Shown here: positions 34,755 through 43,229 of the stretch, one piece after another | How positions within the stretch are numbered: position 1 is the stretch's first letter | Layout: every line of letters starts with the position of its first letter | DNA from: Paramixta manurensis | GTDB taxonomy: Bacteria > Pseudomonadota > Gammaproteobacteria > Enterobacterales > Enterobacteriaceae | Direction of reading: 5' to 3' | Length of the DNA stretch: 64,000 nt | NCBI RefSeq assembly: GCF_013285385.1 | Contig: NZ_CP054212.1 | Coordinates: 1,860,001 to 1,924,000, forward strand | Notes under the pieces: generated by a model | Database searches by the model: none | What the model saw: only the letters and a program-made list of their open reading frames with translations | What the model was told of the DNA's origin: nothing | Position numbers and translations under genes: made by a program

Positions 34755-37700
34755 CTATGGCCGGGTTGCCGGCGCGGTAGCCTGATGCGTTGCGGTATGC
34801 CCGCCAGCGGCACCTTTGCCGTCGAAATTAAACGATGGGCGTACCCAGTCACTCTGACGTACCGGCTCTGGCTGCCAGGCAGGCGCTGGTGCTTTAGTCA
34901 TCGGTGCTGTCGCGTGGTGCCGGAAGGAGCCTGAAAGAGATTGTGCGGCAGTGTCGGCAACCGGCTCATCACGGGCGGCAACCGGTGCATGCGGTTCCGT
35001 CGCCACGATCTCTTCGGTTGCGCTAACCGGCGCATTCAGAACTTCCTCAACCTGCGCTTCGGTGGACGATGTCACCGCTGCCGGATGGCGCTCCGCTTCG
35101 TCGCTGGCGGTTTCTGCCGTCGGTGTAATGACCGGTTCAGCCACTTCAGCCACCGCATTTACCTCTACCTGATCGGCCGGTTCGGCTTGCTCAGCGGTAT
35201 GTTGTGCGACGCGCTCATCAGCGGCGGAAATAACCGACGGCTCACTGTTAACCGGTACTTCAATCGGTGTCGTATCGTCGGTGTTCACCACTGTAATCGG
35301 TGCTTCAGGTTGCTGCGGTTCAGCCTGCTGTACCGCCGCTTCTTCAGGTTGTGCGCTATCGGTTGCCGTCTCAATCGATTCCGTAGGCGGTAACGCTACT
35401 GCCGCAGCGGTATCCTCACGACGATAATCTGGCGTGCTGATCGGTTCATCGTTCGGCGTAGCGGTAGCGGTTTCCTGTGCGGGTGCGATGGGATAGCTGA
35501 CCCAGACTTTACCCGAAGCCATTTCAGGCGAGGCGGAGGCAAACGTTACCGGCATCGGTGACTGCGTTGGATAACGCTCATCACGGTAACGACGACGACG
35601 CTGACCGCTGACGCGCAGATGACGCGGAGAACGGCGTGAGCGGCGCGGCATGTTGTTGCTATCGCGGCTTTCGCTATCTTCCTGCTCTTGCACGTTGGAA
35701 TCACTAACCGGCGCAGTTACCGAGACCGGCGCATCCTGGGTGACGACCGTCGGCAGCGGGGCGGCCTGCGGTTGTTCGTCGGCGACAGGCTGCTCACCGG
35801 AGGTGAAGCGGATTTTCTGATTCAACTGACGCGGTTTACGACGCGGCATCACCTGCACACGCTCTTCCACGGCGTTTTCAGCCGGTTCTTCGATTAACGG
35901 CGCCGCTTCAGCTTTAACTTCCTGCTGCTGTTGCTGACGTTTCTCTTCCTGACGGCGACGTTGACGCTCGGCACGCTGTTCGCGACGTTGCTGCTGCTGT
36001 TCATCACGCTGCTGCGTGCGTGTTTCGTCATTGCTCGGAGCTTGACGTGCGTCACGCTGTTCGGACGTGGTGCCATTAACGTTGTTGCGCTTATTACGAC
36101 GGTTGTTGTCATCGCGGTCACGATTGTCACGCCCTTCGCGATTATCACGCGCCTGCGCGCCATCAACGTTACGATCGCGGTTATTACGATCGCGACGATT
36201 AGTATTGCGGCGATTATTACGACGCTCATTACGCTGCTGCTGTTCGCTCTCGCCGGAGACTTCGGTTTCCACCTTGGCAGGGGCGGCGACAGGGCTACTC
36301 TCTTCGCCGGCGAACAGTTTTTTCAGGCCGCCAAAGAAACGGCTAAGTAAGCCAGGCTGAGTGGTGGCCGGACGAGCCGGACGAGCCTGACGAGGCGCGG
36401 TTTTGCTGGCGCTCTCGGTTACCACCGAGGTCGCGGCTTCCTGTGGCGCAGGAGGCGCATCCGGCATAACAAATGCGGCTAGCGCCGGCTGCTCTGGGTT
36501 ACGACGTTCAGCGTGCTCTTCTTCAGACGGCAGCGCCATTTCCGCTTCGTGCAGTTTCGGCAGATGGTAGCTGAGCGTTTGCGTCTCTTCGCCTTTACGC
36601 ACGCGCAGAACCGAGTAGTGCGGCGTTTCCATCTGATCATTCGGCACGATAATGGCACGCACGCCACCCTGGCGTTTTTCAATCGCACTCACCGCGTCAC
36701 GTTTTTCGTTAAGCAGATAAGAGGCGATTTGTACCGGGACGATGGCGTGAACTTCTTTGGTGTTCTCTTTCAGCGACTCTTCTTCAATCAGACGCAAAAT
36801 AGAGAGCGACAGTGATTCGTTATCACGAATAGTGCCAGTGCCGCTACAACGTGGGCAGACGTGATGGCTGGATTCGCCCAACGACGGGCTCAGGCGCTGG
36901 CGTGACATTTCCAGCAAGCCAAAACGTGAAATGTGGCTGATTTGAATACGCGCGCGATCCTGACGTACCGCTTCACGCAGACGGTTTTCTACCGCACGCT
37001 GATGGCGCACTGGCGTCATATCAATGAAGTCGATAACAATCAGGCCGCCCAGGTCGCGTAAACGCAACTGACGGGCAATTTCATCGGCCGCTTCCAGGTT
37101 GGTATTAAAGGCGGTTTCTTCAATATCCCCGCCGCGCGTGGCGCGCGCTGAGTTAATATCAATCGCGGTCAACGCTTCCGTGGTATCAATAACGATCGAA
37201 CCACCGGAAGGCAGGCGAACTTCGCGCTGGAAAGCCGACTCAATTTGCGACTCAATTTGGTAATGGCTAAACAGCGGGATCTCACCGGTATAAAGTTTAA
37301 TCTTGCTGCTGAAGTCAGGACGGCCTAACGCGGCGATGTGCTGACGGGCTAATTCAAGGACTTTCGGGTTATCGATCAAGATTTCGCCGATGTCCTGGCG
37401 CAAATAATCCCGGAAAGCACGCACAATAACGTTACTTTCCTGATGGATCAGAAACGGCGCGGGACGACTTTCCGCCGCTTTCTTAATCGCTTCCCAATGC
37501 TTCATGCGGAAACTGAGATCCCACTGTAGCGCTTCGGCAGACTTACCTACGCCTGCGGTACGCACAATCAGACCCATACCGTCCGGCAACTCCAGTGAAG
37601 AGAGCGCCTCTTTCAACTCGGTACGATCATCACCTTCAATCCGGCGTGAAATACCGCCCGCGCGTGGGTTATTCGGCATTAATACCAAATAGCTACCGGC

Positions 37701-38066
37701 CAGACTGATAAACGTGGTCAACGCAGCGCCTTTATTGCCGCGCTCTTCTTTATCAATCTGCACAATGACTTCCTGGCCTTCACGCAACACATCTTTAATG
37801 TTGGGGCGGCCATGGGCATTGTAGTTCGCAGGGAAATATTCGCGGGAAATCTCTTTCAGAGGAAGGAAACCGTGCCTTTCCGCGCCGTAATCAACAAAAG
37901 CCGCTTCAAGACTGGGTTCAATGCGCGTGATCTTACCTTTATAGATGTTGGCCTTTTTCTGCTCGTGTCCAGGACTTTCAATATCCAGATCGTACAGACG
38001 TTGTCCGTCAACAAGGGCAACACGCAACTCCTCCTGCTGAGTCGCGTTTATCAACATTCTTTTCAT
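34755..38066 (-). CDS. rne: Ribonuclease E
   Basis: Essential endoribonuclease that starts mRNA decay, matures rRNA and tRNA and scaffolds the degradosome at the inner membrane. It is 1103 residues (E. coli 1061). Residues 1 to about 530 (S1 domain, 5' sensor, DNase-I-like catalytic domain, Zn-link CPRCSGTG) are nearly unchanged. After them come the membrane-binding amphipathic helix PGLLSRFFGGLKKLF, a long Arg/Asn/Gln-rich RNA-binding stretch, the MPRRSRRSPRHLRVSGQRRR block, an acidic low-complexity part, and the C-terminal polynucleotide phosphorylase site ending GKGAAGGHTATHQA. The arms vary in length but are complete. Autoregulation through the 5' leader is expected. Confidence 0.98.
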   Translation of the reverse strand: MKRMLINATQQEELRVALVDGQRLYDLDIESPGHEQKKANIYKGKITRIEPSLEAAFVDYGAERHGFLPLKEISREYFPANYNAHGRPNIKDVLREGQEVIVQIDKEERGNKGAALTTFISLAGSYLVLMPNNPRAGGISRRIEGDDRTELKEALSSLELPDGMGLIVRTAGVGKSAEALQWDLSFRMKHWEAIKKAAESRPAPFLIHQESNVIVRAFRDYLRQDIGEILIDNPKVLELARQHIAALGRPDFSSKIKLYTGEIPLFSHYQIESQIESAFQREVRLPSGGSIVIDTTEALTAIDINSARATRGGDIEETAFNTNLEAADEIARQLRLRDLGGLIVIDFIDMTPVRHQRAVENRLREAVRQDRARIQISHISRFGLLEMSRQRLSPSLGESSHHVCPRCSGTGTIRDNESLSLSILRLIEEESLKENTKEVHAIVPVQIASYLLNEKRDAVSAIEKRQGGVRAIIVPNDQMETPHYSVLRVRKGEETQTLSYHLPKLHEAEMALPSEEEHAERRNPEQPALAAFVMPDAPPAPQEAATSVVTESASKTAPRQARPARPATTQPGLLSRFFGGLKKLFAGEESSPVAAPAKVETEVSGESEQQQRNERRNNRRNTNRRDRNNRDRNVDGAQARDNREGRDNRDRDDNNRRNKRNNVNGTTSEQRDARQAPSNDETRTQQRDEQQQQRREQRAERQRRRQEEKRQQQQQEVKAEAAPLIEEPAENAVEERVQVMPRRKPRQLNQKIRFTSGEQPVADEQPQAAPLPTVVTQDAPVSVTAPVSDSNVQEQEDSESRDSNNMPRRSRRSPRHLRVSGQRRRRYRDERYPTQSPMPVTFASASPEMASGKVWVSYPIAPAQETATATPNDEPISTPDYRREDTAAAVALPPTESIETATDSAQPEEAAVQQAEPQQPEAPITVVNTDDTTPIEVPVNSEPSVISAADERVAQHTAEQAEPADQVEVNAVAEVAEPVITPTAETASDEAERHPAAVTSSTEAQVEEVLNAPVSATEEIVATEPHAPVAARDEPVADTAAQSLSGSFRHHATAPMTKAPAPAWQPEPVRQSDWVRPSFNFDGKGAAGGHTATHQATAPATRP

Positions 38067-38363
38067 CTTAACTTACTCGTTATTCTTACATTAGTGACAA
38101 AGCTGCGGGCAAAGTAACGCTTGACGATGGATAACCGATGGCCCCGTGTCTTAACGCAAAGCCGTCAACCTCCCGGTTATCGGCGGCGCAAGGGGCGCAA
38201 AAAATCTCGGCAGCCTGTTTTTTATAAGAAAAAACAGCGCTTCTTATGAGGGAATCAACACTGAATTTACCAGAAAGAATCAATCCCGTCTTATCGTCAA
38301 GGCTGCAACCCGCAGCCCGCTAAATGCCTGATTGCACAATACGTCTTACGCCATTGCTGCGTG
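38067..38363 (-). promoter_or_regulatory. rne 5' leader with hairpins (autoregulatory region)
   Basis: In E. coli the rne message has a leader of about 360 bases whose hairpins let RNase E cut its own mRNA. Here the matching stretch has an 8-9 bp U-rich stem at 38215-38237 (CTGTTTTTT with AAAAAACAG), a GGCTGC/GCAGCC stem at 38301-38317, and a GC-rich block near 38160-38185. The transcription start is not certain. An ERIC element begins at 38364, near where the start would be by analogy. Confidence 0.6.
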
Positions 38364-38490
38364 TATACCCGTCATACTTCAAGTTGCATGTGCGTTAGCT
38401 TCATTCGCTCACCCGAGTCACTTAACGGAGTAAGCTCATCGGGATTCACTCTCTTGCTGCCTTTCTGCAACTCGAATTATTTAGGGTATA
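38364..38490. repeat. Complete ERIC element (127 bp)
   Basis: Exactly 127 bases between TATACCC and GGGTATA ends, the canonical length of enterobacterial repetitive intergenic consensus (ERIC/IRU) elements. The central part contains CGCTCACCCGAGTCACTTA and GAGTAAGCTCATCGGGATTC, which are recognisable versions of the ERIC2 and ERIC1R primer sites. It lies in the divergent rne-rluC region. Confidence 0.92.
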
Positions 38491-38724
38491 TGTGCCATCC
38501 GGCAAAATTCTCTATTTCGCTATTTTCTTACTACCACAAGGCAGATTGCGAAAAACATTAGCATTATTCCATTGCTAACCTTGTTATAGCAAGGTGACTT
38601 TTCTCGCCTTGTGAACTTTATTCCGGCTTTCAGACCGCTTTTCATCAGGGTTTCCTGCCGGGCGGATAAAAAACCTTCATAATGTTCATTTATATCAGGC
38701 TAACTGTCAGTTAAGCACAGAAAA
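38491..38724. other. Non-coding region before rluC
   Basis: Remainder of the 670-base divergent gap between rne and rluC. It should hold the rluC promoter: CATAATG near 38678 is a fair -10 box. I see an AT-rich stretch but no gene. Together with the rne leader and the ERIC element this accounts for the whole gap. Confidence 0.4.
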
Positions 38725-38747
38725 AGAGGTGGCGCTATGACACCTCT
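38725..38747 (+). promoter_or_regulatory. Hairpin enclosing the rluC ribosome site and first start codon
   Basis: AGAGGTG (38725-38731, the ribosome-binding site) can pair with CACCTCT (38741-38747), which are the second and third codons after ATG 38737. The loop GCGCTATGA contains the start codon. This could limit initiation at 38737. Confidence 0.55.
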
Positions 38748-39726
38748 CTATTTAGAATCGCCGACCATGAAAACCAATACGCCATCCGTACACATTGTCG
38801 CCATCTCTGCTGATGAAGCAGGGCAGCGCATCGATAACTTTTTGCGCACGCAACTTAAAGGCGTGCCGAAAAGTATGATTTACCGCATTTTGCGTAAGGG
38901 CGAAGTGCGGGTGAACAAAAAACGCATCAAGCCTGAATATAAGCTGGTTGCCGGGGACGAGGTCCGCATTCCGCCGGTGCGTGTTGCCGAGCGCGAGGAA
39001 GAGGCGGTGTCGCCGAAGCTGGCAAAAGTGGCGGCGCTATCTGCGGCAATTATCTACGAAGATGATTATCTGCTGGTGCTAAATAAGCCCTCAGGCACAG
39101 CGGTACACGGCGGCAGCGGCCTAAGTTTTGGCGTGATTGAAGGATTGCGCGCCCTGCGTCCTGAGGCACGCTTTCTCGAGCTTGTGCACCGTCTCGACAG
39201 AGACACCTCCGGTATTCTGCTGGTGGCGAAAAAACGCTCGGCGCTGCGTTCTTTGCATGAACAACTGCGTGAGAAAGGGATGCAAAAAGATTACTTGGCG
39301 CTGGTGCGGGGTAATTGGCCTTCTCATCTGAAAACGGTGCAGGCGCCGTTATTGAAAAATATTTTACAAAGCGGCGAGCGGGTGGTGCGCGTTAACAGCG
39401 AAGGGAAACCTTCGGAAACGCGTTTCAAAGTGGAGGAGCGTTATGCGAACGCCACGCTGGTTAAAGCCAGCCCGGTGACGGGACGAACGCACCAAATTCG
39501 TGTCCATACGCTACATGCCGGTCACCCCATTGCCTTTGATGATCGATATGGCGAGCGTGAGTTTGACGGCCAGTTAGCCGCAACCGGGCTTAAGCGTCTG
39601 TTTCTGCATGCCGCAGCGTTAACCTTCACACATCCGCACAGCGGCGAGACGATGCGTCTTGAGGCGCCGTTGGATGCGCAATTAAAACATTGCCTTGCGG
39701 TCTTGCGTAAGCAATCAGGCACCTAA
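38737..39726 (+). CDS. rluC: 23S rRNA pseudouridine synthase C
   Basis: Makes pseudouridine at positions 955, 2504 and 2580 of 23S rRNA. An N-terminal S4 RNA-binding domain (GQRIDNFLRTQLKGVPKSMIYRILRKGEVRVNKKRIKP) precedes the catalytic RluA-type domain with the aspartate motif VHRLDRDTSGILLVAKK and SPVTGRTHQIRVH. Two starts are possible. ATG 38737 has AAGAGG upstream and gives 329 residues; ATG 38767 matches the E. coli start (MKTNTPS) but has no ribosome site. I report the first. Confidence 0.96.
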   Translation: MTPLYLESPTMKTNTPSVHIVAISADEAGQRIDNFLRTQLKGVPKSMIYRILRKGEVRVNKKRIKPEYKLVAGDEVRIPPVRVAEREEEAVSPKLAKVAALSAAIIYEDDYLLVLNKPSGTAVHGGSGLSFGVIEGLRALRPEARFLELVHRLDRDTSGILLVAKKRSALRSLHEQLREKGMQKDYLALVRGNWPSHLKTVQAPLLKNILQSGERVVRVNSEGKPSETRFKVEERYANATLVKASPVTGRTHQIRVHTLHAGHPIAFDDRYGEREFDGQLAATGLKRLFLHAAALTFTHPHSGETMRLEAPLDAQLKHCLAVLRKQSGT

Positions 39727-39752
39727 CGGCGCGGAAAGCCACGCCGTTAGGT
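39721..39752. terminator. Hairpin between rluC and yceF
   Basis: A perfect 11-bp stem (ACCTAACGGCG with CGCCGTTAGGT, 10-base loop). The left arm contains the rluC stop codon and the right arm ends 4 bases before the yceF stop, so it sits at the convergence of both genes. No T tract on either side. Confidence 0.55.
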
Positions 39753-39755
39753 TGG

Positions 39756-40343
39756 TCAGGCGCTCAACAATGGATTGATGCCCGCCTGACGTAACAGTTC
39801 GCAAAGCGCAATCAGCGGCAAGCCAACTAGAGTATTGGGGTCACGACCTTCGAGCCTTTCAAACAGCGTAATACCTAAGCCTTCGCTTTTAAAACTGCCG
39901 GCGCATTGCAGTGGTTGCTCTTTTTCGATATAGGCGGCGATTTCCGCTGCGGTCAGTGAGCGGAAATGAACGGTAAAGGTTTCACAAAGAGAAAACAGTT
40001 GTTGCGTTTGCGCAGAATAGAGCGCTAACCCGGTATAAAAAATAACGGCGCGCCCACTGGCGGCGCGTAATTGCGCAGCGGCATTTTCAATGGTATGTGG
40101 CTTGCCGGTTATTTTTCCCTCTAATACACACACCTGATCGGAGCCAATTAACCAACCGGTTGGAAATCGCCCGGCAAGCGCCTGTGCTTTGGCGCACGCC
40201 AGGCGCTCGACCAGGTGTGGCGCGTGTTCTTCCGGATAAGGCGTTTCATCTACCTCGGGCGCGGCGGTAATAAATGGTAGCCCCAGTTTATTTAGCAACG
40301 CCTGACGGAAGGGGGAAGTTGAAGCTAAAACTAATTGTGTCAT
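39756..40343 (-). CDS. yceF: 7-methyl-GTP pyrophosphatase (Maf/YceF)
   Basis: Maf-family nucleotide pyrophosphatase, 195 residues; in E. coli YceF prefers 7-methyl-GTP, probably a housecleaning role. The family N-terminus LVLASTSPFRQALLNKLGLPF with the S-R/Q phosphate loop, DETPYPEEHAPHLVERLACAKAQAL, LIGSDQVCVLEGKI.GKP and CAGSFKSEGLG are all visible. It is divergent from yceD. Confidence 0.95.
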   Translation of the reverse strand: MTQLVLASTSPFRQALLNKLGLPFITAAPEVDETPYPEEHAPHLVERLACAKAQALAGRFPTGWLIGSDQVCVLEGKITGKPHTIENAAAQLRAASGRAVIFYTGLALYSAQTQQLFSLCETFTVHFRSLTAAEIAAYIEKEQPLQCAGSFKSEGLGITLFERLEGRDPNTLVGLPLIALCELLRQAGINPLLSA

Positions 40344-40447
40344 AATTTTTTACGGAATAGATAGCGAATCGGATAAAGGCATTTTAAACTGTGCGCCGCA
40401 CTGGATGCGAATAATGGGTGAAAGATGCTGTAAAACGGCCTTTTTCT

Positions 40448-40476
40448 TTGACTCTACGTCGTTACAAAGTTAATAT
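40448..40476 (+). promoter_or_regulatory. Promoter of the yceD-rpmF-plsX-fab cluster
   Basis: -35 TTGACT (40448-40453), 17-base spacer, -10 TAATAT (40471-40476). A start about 7 bases on falls at 40483-40486, at or next to the yceD ATG, so the transcript would have almost no leader. Confidence 0.8.
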
Positions 40477-40485
40477 GCGCGCCCT

Positions 40486-40653
40486 ATGCAAAAGGTAAAA
40501 TTACCCCTGACGCTTGATCCGGTTCGTAGCGCTCAAAAACGTCTTGATTATCAGGGCATTTATACACCTGAACAGGTGGAGCGTGTCGCCGAGTCAGTTG
40601 TCAGTGTGGACAGCGATGTTGAATGTACTTTATCGTTCGCGGTCGACAATCAA
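40486..40653 (+). ncRNA. sraB: Possible SraB RNA at the start of yceD
   Basis: In E. coli the small RNA SraB (about 150-170 nt) is annotated at the yceF-yceD junction and, as I recall, begins at about the yceD promoter start. The promoter and first yceD codons are strongly conserved here, so an equivalent transcript could start near 40486. The extent given is by analogy only; I see no clear terminator to define the 3' end. Confidence 0.25.
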
Positions 40654-41007
40654 CGTCTTGCGGTACTGGAAGGTACGGCAGATGTCGCGGTTACGTTGTC
40701 GTGCCAGCGTTGCGGGAAGCCATTTCCGCATCATGTTCACATAACGTATTGTTTTAGTCCGGTCGCCAATGAGGCGCAGGCTGAAGCACTACCGGAAGCG
40801 TACGAGCCTATCGATGTCGATGACTTTGGCGAGATCGATTTGTTGGCAACGATTGAAGATGAAATCATCCTCGCGTTGCCGGTCGTTCCGGTTCATGATT
40901 CTGAACACTGTGAAGTGTCCGAGGCGGACATGGTCTTTGGCAAATTGCCTGAAGAGGCGGAAAAACCAAACCCATTTGCCGTATTAGCCAGTTTAAAGCG
41001 TAAGTAA
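40486..41007 (+). CDS. yceD: YceD family protein (DUF177, 23S rRNA accumulation protein)
   Basis: DUF177 protein of 173 residues, linked in E. coli and plants to 23S rRNA accumulation. MQKVKLPLTLDPVRSAQKRLDYQG at the start and VVPVHDSEHCEVSEADMVFG..PEEAEKPNPFAVLASLKRK at the end are conserved, with a CQRCGKPF cysteine pair in the middle. There is no ribosome site upstream and the promoter is immediately adjacent, so it is probably translated from a leaderless mRNA. rpmF follows 14 bases later. Confidence 0.95.
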   Translation: MQKVKLPLTLDPVRSAQKRLDYQGIYTPEQVERVAESVVSVDSDVECTLSFAVDNQRLAVLEGTADVAVTLSCQRCGKPFPHHVHITYCFSPVANEAQAEALPEAYEPIDVDDFGEIDLLATIEDEIILALPVVPVHDSEHCEVSEADMVFGKLPEEAEKPNPFAVLASLKRK

Positions 41008-41021
41008 TAGGAGTAAGGTCC

Positions 41022-41192
41022 ATGGCCGTACAACAGAATAAACCAACCCGTTCCAAACGTGGCATGCGTCGTTCTCACGATGCGCTGACCACCACCACTC
41101 TTTCCGTAGATAAAGTTTCTGGCGAAACGCATCTGCGTCACCACATCACTGCGGATGGTTACTACCGCGGTCGCAAGGTCATCACTAAGTAA
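41022..41192 (+). CDS. rpmF: 50S ribosomal protein L32
   Basis: Small basic ribosomal protein of 56 residues (E. coli 57; one residue lost in the TTTT stretch near position 24). MAVQQNKPTRSKRGMRRSHDAL at the N-terminus and LRHHITADGYYRGRKVITK at the C-terminus are conserved. This is the Cys-free form without a zinc ribbon. A TAGGAGTAAGG ribosome site precedes ATG 41022. It is co-transcribed with yceD and plsX. Confidence 0.97.
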   Translation: MAVQQNKPTRSKRGMRRSHDALTTTTLSVDKVSGETHLRHHITADGYYRGRKVITK

Positions 41193-41218
41193 TTCTTGCG
41201 GCTCAGCCGGCGATTACT

Positions 41219-42253
41219 TTGACACGTTTGACCCTGGCGATAGATGCCATGGGCGGGGATTTCGGTCCTCGCGTGACAGTGCCTGCCGCAATGCAGGCAC
41301 TGGCCTCTCATTCGCAACTGCATCTTCTTCTGGTCGGCGATCCCGACAAAATCACGCCATTACTTGCTAAAGCTGATTCCGCCGTAACGGGGCGTCTGCA
41401 GGTTATCCCTGCCGAATCGGTTATCGCCAGTGATGCCAAACCTTCTCAGGCGGTTCGCAATAGTCGCGGCAGTTCAATGCGTATTGCGCTGGAGTTGGTG
41501 AAAGAAGGCCATGCGCAAGCATGCATTAGCGCGGGTAATACCGGTGCGCTGATGGGGCTGGCGAAACTGCTATTAAAACCGCTGGACGGCATTGAGCGCC
41601 CGGCGTTGATGACCGTGTTGCCGCATCAGCAAAAGGGCAAAACGGTGGTGCTTGATCTCGGTGCCAATGTCGAAGCCGATAGCGCAATGCTGGTGCAGTT
41701 CGCCATCATGGGCGCGGTGATGGCGGAAGATGTGTTAGCGATCGCTAATCCACGTGTGGCGTTGCTAAATATTGGTCAGGAAGAGACCAAAGGTTTAGAT
41801 AGCATTCGCGATGCGGCGGCAATATTAAAGGCCTCTACGGAAATCAACTATATTGGTTACGTCGAAGGTAATGATTTACTTACTGGTAAAACGGACGTTT
41901 TGGTTTGTGACGGTTTCACAGGCAATGTTACGCTAAAAACCATGGAAGGCGTGGTAAGGATGTTTCTTTCTCTGTTGAAATCACAGGGCGAAGGTAAAAA
42001 AAGGGCGTGGTGGCTAAAACTACTGGGCCGCTGGATACAAAAACGTCTGGCGCGCCGTTTTGGGCACCTCAACCCCGACCAGTACAATGGCGCCTGTCTG
42101 TTAGGATTGCGTGGAACAGTGATCAAGAGTCACGGTGCGGCCAACCAACGTGCGTTTGCTGCAGCGATCGAACAGGCAGAGCAGGCGGTGCGGCGGCAAG
42201 TTCCGGAACGGATTGCTGCCCGCCTTGAGGCTGTATTACCCAAGAGTGATTGA
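41219..42253 (+). CDS. plsX: Phosphate acyltransferase PlsX
   Basis: Converts acyl-ACP to acyl-phosphate for glycerolipid synthesis; peripheral to the membrane. It is 344 residues from a TTG start at 41219 (MTRLTLAIDAMGGDFGP), as expected for this family; no nearer ATG fits. VSAGNTGALMGLAKLLLK-type (here CISAGNTGAL), VLDLGANVE.DS.MLVQFA, LVCDGFTGNV.LKTMEG and HLNPDQYNGACLLGLRG are conserved. The C-terminus is about 12 residues shorter than in E. coli. Confidence 0.95.
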   Translation: MTRLTLAIDAMGGDFGPRVTVPAAMQALASHSQLHLLLVGDPDKITPLLAKADSAVTGRLQVIPAESVIASDAKPSQAVRNSRGSSMRIALELVKEGHAQACISAGNTGALMGLAKLLLKPLDGIERPALMTVLPHQQKGKTVVLDLGANVEADSAMLVQFAIMGAVMAEDVLAIANPRVALLNIGQEETKGLDSIRDAAAILKASTEINYIGYVEGNDLLTGKTDVLVCDGFTGNVTLKTMEGVVRMFLSLLKSQGEGKKRAWWLKLLGRWIQKRLARRFGHLNPDQYNGACLLGLRGTVIKSHGAANQRAFAAAIEQAEQAVRRQVPERIAARLEAVLPKSD

Positions 42254-42259
42254 GCGTAC

Positions 42260-43213
42260 ATGTATACGAAGATTATCGGTACGGGCAGCTATTTGCCCGC
42301 TCAGGTGCGGACTAACGCCGATCTGGAAAAAATGGTTGAAACGTCGGACGAGTGGATTGTCACCCGCACCGGCATTCGCGAGCGTCGCATTGCTGGCCCG
42401 GATGAAACCGTGGCGAGCATGGGCTTTCATGCCGCAGAACGTGCGCTTGAAATGGCGGGTATCGACAAAAGCGATATTGGCTTAATCATCGTCGCCACCA
42501 CCTCCTCAAGTCATGCATTCCCCAGTTCGGCGTGCATGGTCCAACAAATGCTCGGCGTAACGGATTGCGCGGCGTTTGATTTGGCCGCCGCTTGCGCAGG
42601 GTTTACCTATGCGCTCAGCGTGGCCGACCAATATATTAAAAATGGTGCGGTGAAACATGCGCTGATCATCGGCGCGGATGTGCTGGCGCGTACGCTGGAT
42701 CCTAACGATCGCGGCACCATTATTCTGTTCGGCGATGGCGCAGGCGCGGTTGTGCTGGGTGCCAGTGAAGAGCCGGGCATCATTTCGACGCATTTGCACG
42801 CCGATGGGCGTTATGGTCAATTACTGACCTTGCCGTATCAGGATCGCGCGCAGCAAGATCAGCCCGCTTACCTCACCATGGCTGGGAATGAAGTCTTCAA
42901 AGTTGCGGTCACCGAGCTGGCCCATATCGTGGATGAAACCCTGCAAGCGAATAATCTTGACCGTGAAATGCTGGATTGGCTGGTACCGCATCAGGCTAAC
43001 CTGCGCATTATTAGCGCTACCGCAAAAAAACTTGGTATGGGTATGGATAAAGTAGTGGTCACTTTAGACCGCCACGGTAATACCTCTGCGGCCTCGGTGC
43101 CGGCAGCACTGGATGAAGCGGTACGTGATGGCCGCATTAAACCCGGCCAGCTTATTCTACTCGAAGCGTTTGGCGGCGGTTTCACCTGGGGTTCAGCGTT
43201 GGTTCGTTTTTGA
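42260..43213 (+). CDS. fabH: Beta-ketoacyl-ACP synthase III
   Basis: Starts fatty-acid synthesis by condensing acetyl-CoA with malonyl-ACP. It is 317 residues, exactly the E. coli length. The catalytic triad is Cys112 in AAACAGF, His in VPHQAN (about 244) and Asn in DRHGNTS (about 274). MYTKIIGTGSYLP starts the protein. It begins 6 bases after plsX. Confidence 0.98.
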   Translation: MYTKIIGTGSYLPAQVRTNADLEKMVETSDEWIVTRTGIRERRIAGPDETVASMGFHAAERALEMAGIDKSDIGLIIVATTSSSHAFPSSACMVQQMLGVTDCAAFDLAAACAGFTYALSVADQYIKNGAVKHALIIGADVLARTLDPNDRGTIILFGDGAGAVVLGASEEPGIISTHLHADGRYGQLLTLPYQDRAQQDQPAYLTMAGNEVFKVAVTELAHIVDETLQANNLDREMLDWLVPHQANLRIISATAKKLGMGMDKVVVTLDRHGNTSAASVPAALDEAVRDGRIKPGQLILLEAFGGGFTWGSALVRF

Positions 43214-43229
43214 TTAACGGGAATTAATA

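Noticed and set aside
34941..36360. Several open frames on the plus strand opposite rne
   Set aside because: They are shadows of the Arg-, Glu- and Pro-rich RNase E codons; no ribosome sites and no recognisable products.
38361..38561. Open frame of 66 codons running through the ERIC element
   Set aside because: Most of it is the ERIC repeat; no ribosome site and no protein family.
38767..39726. Shorter rluC starting at ATG 38767
   Set aside because: It matches the E. coli start but lacks a ribosome site; kept as an alternative in the gene entry and findings, not as the main call.
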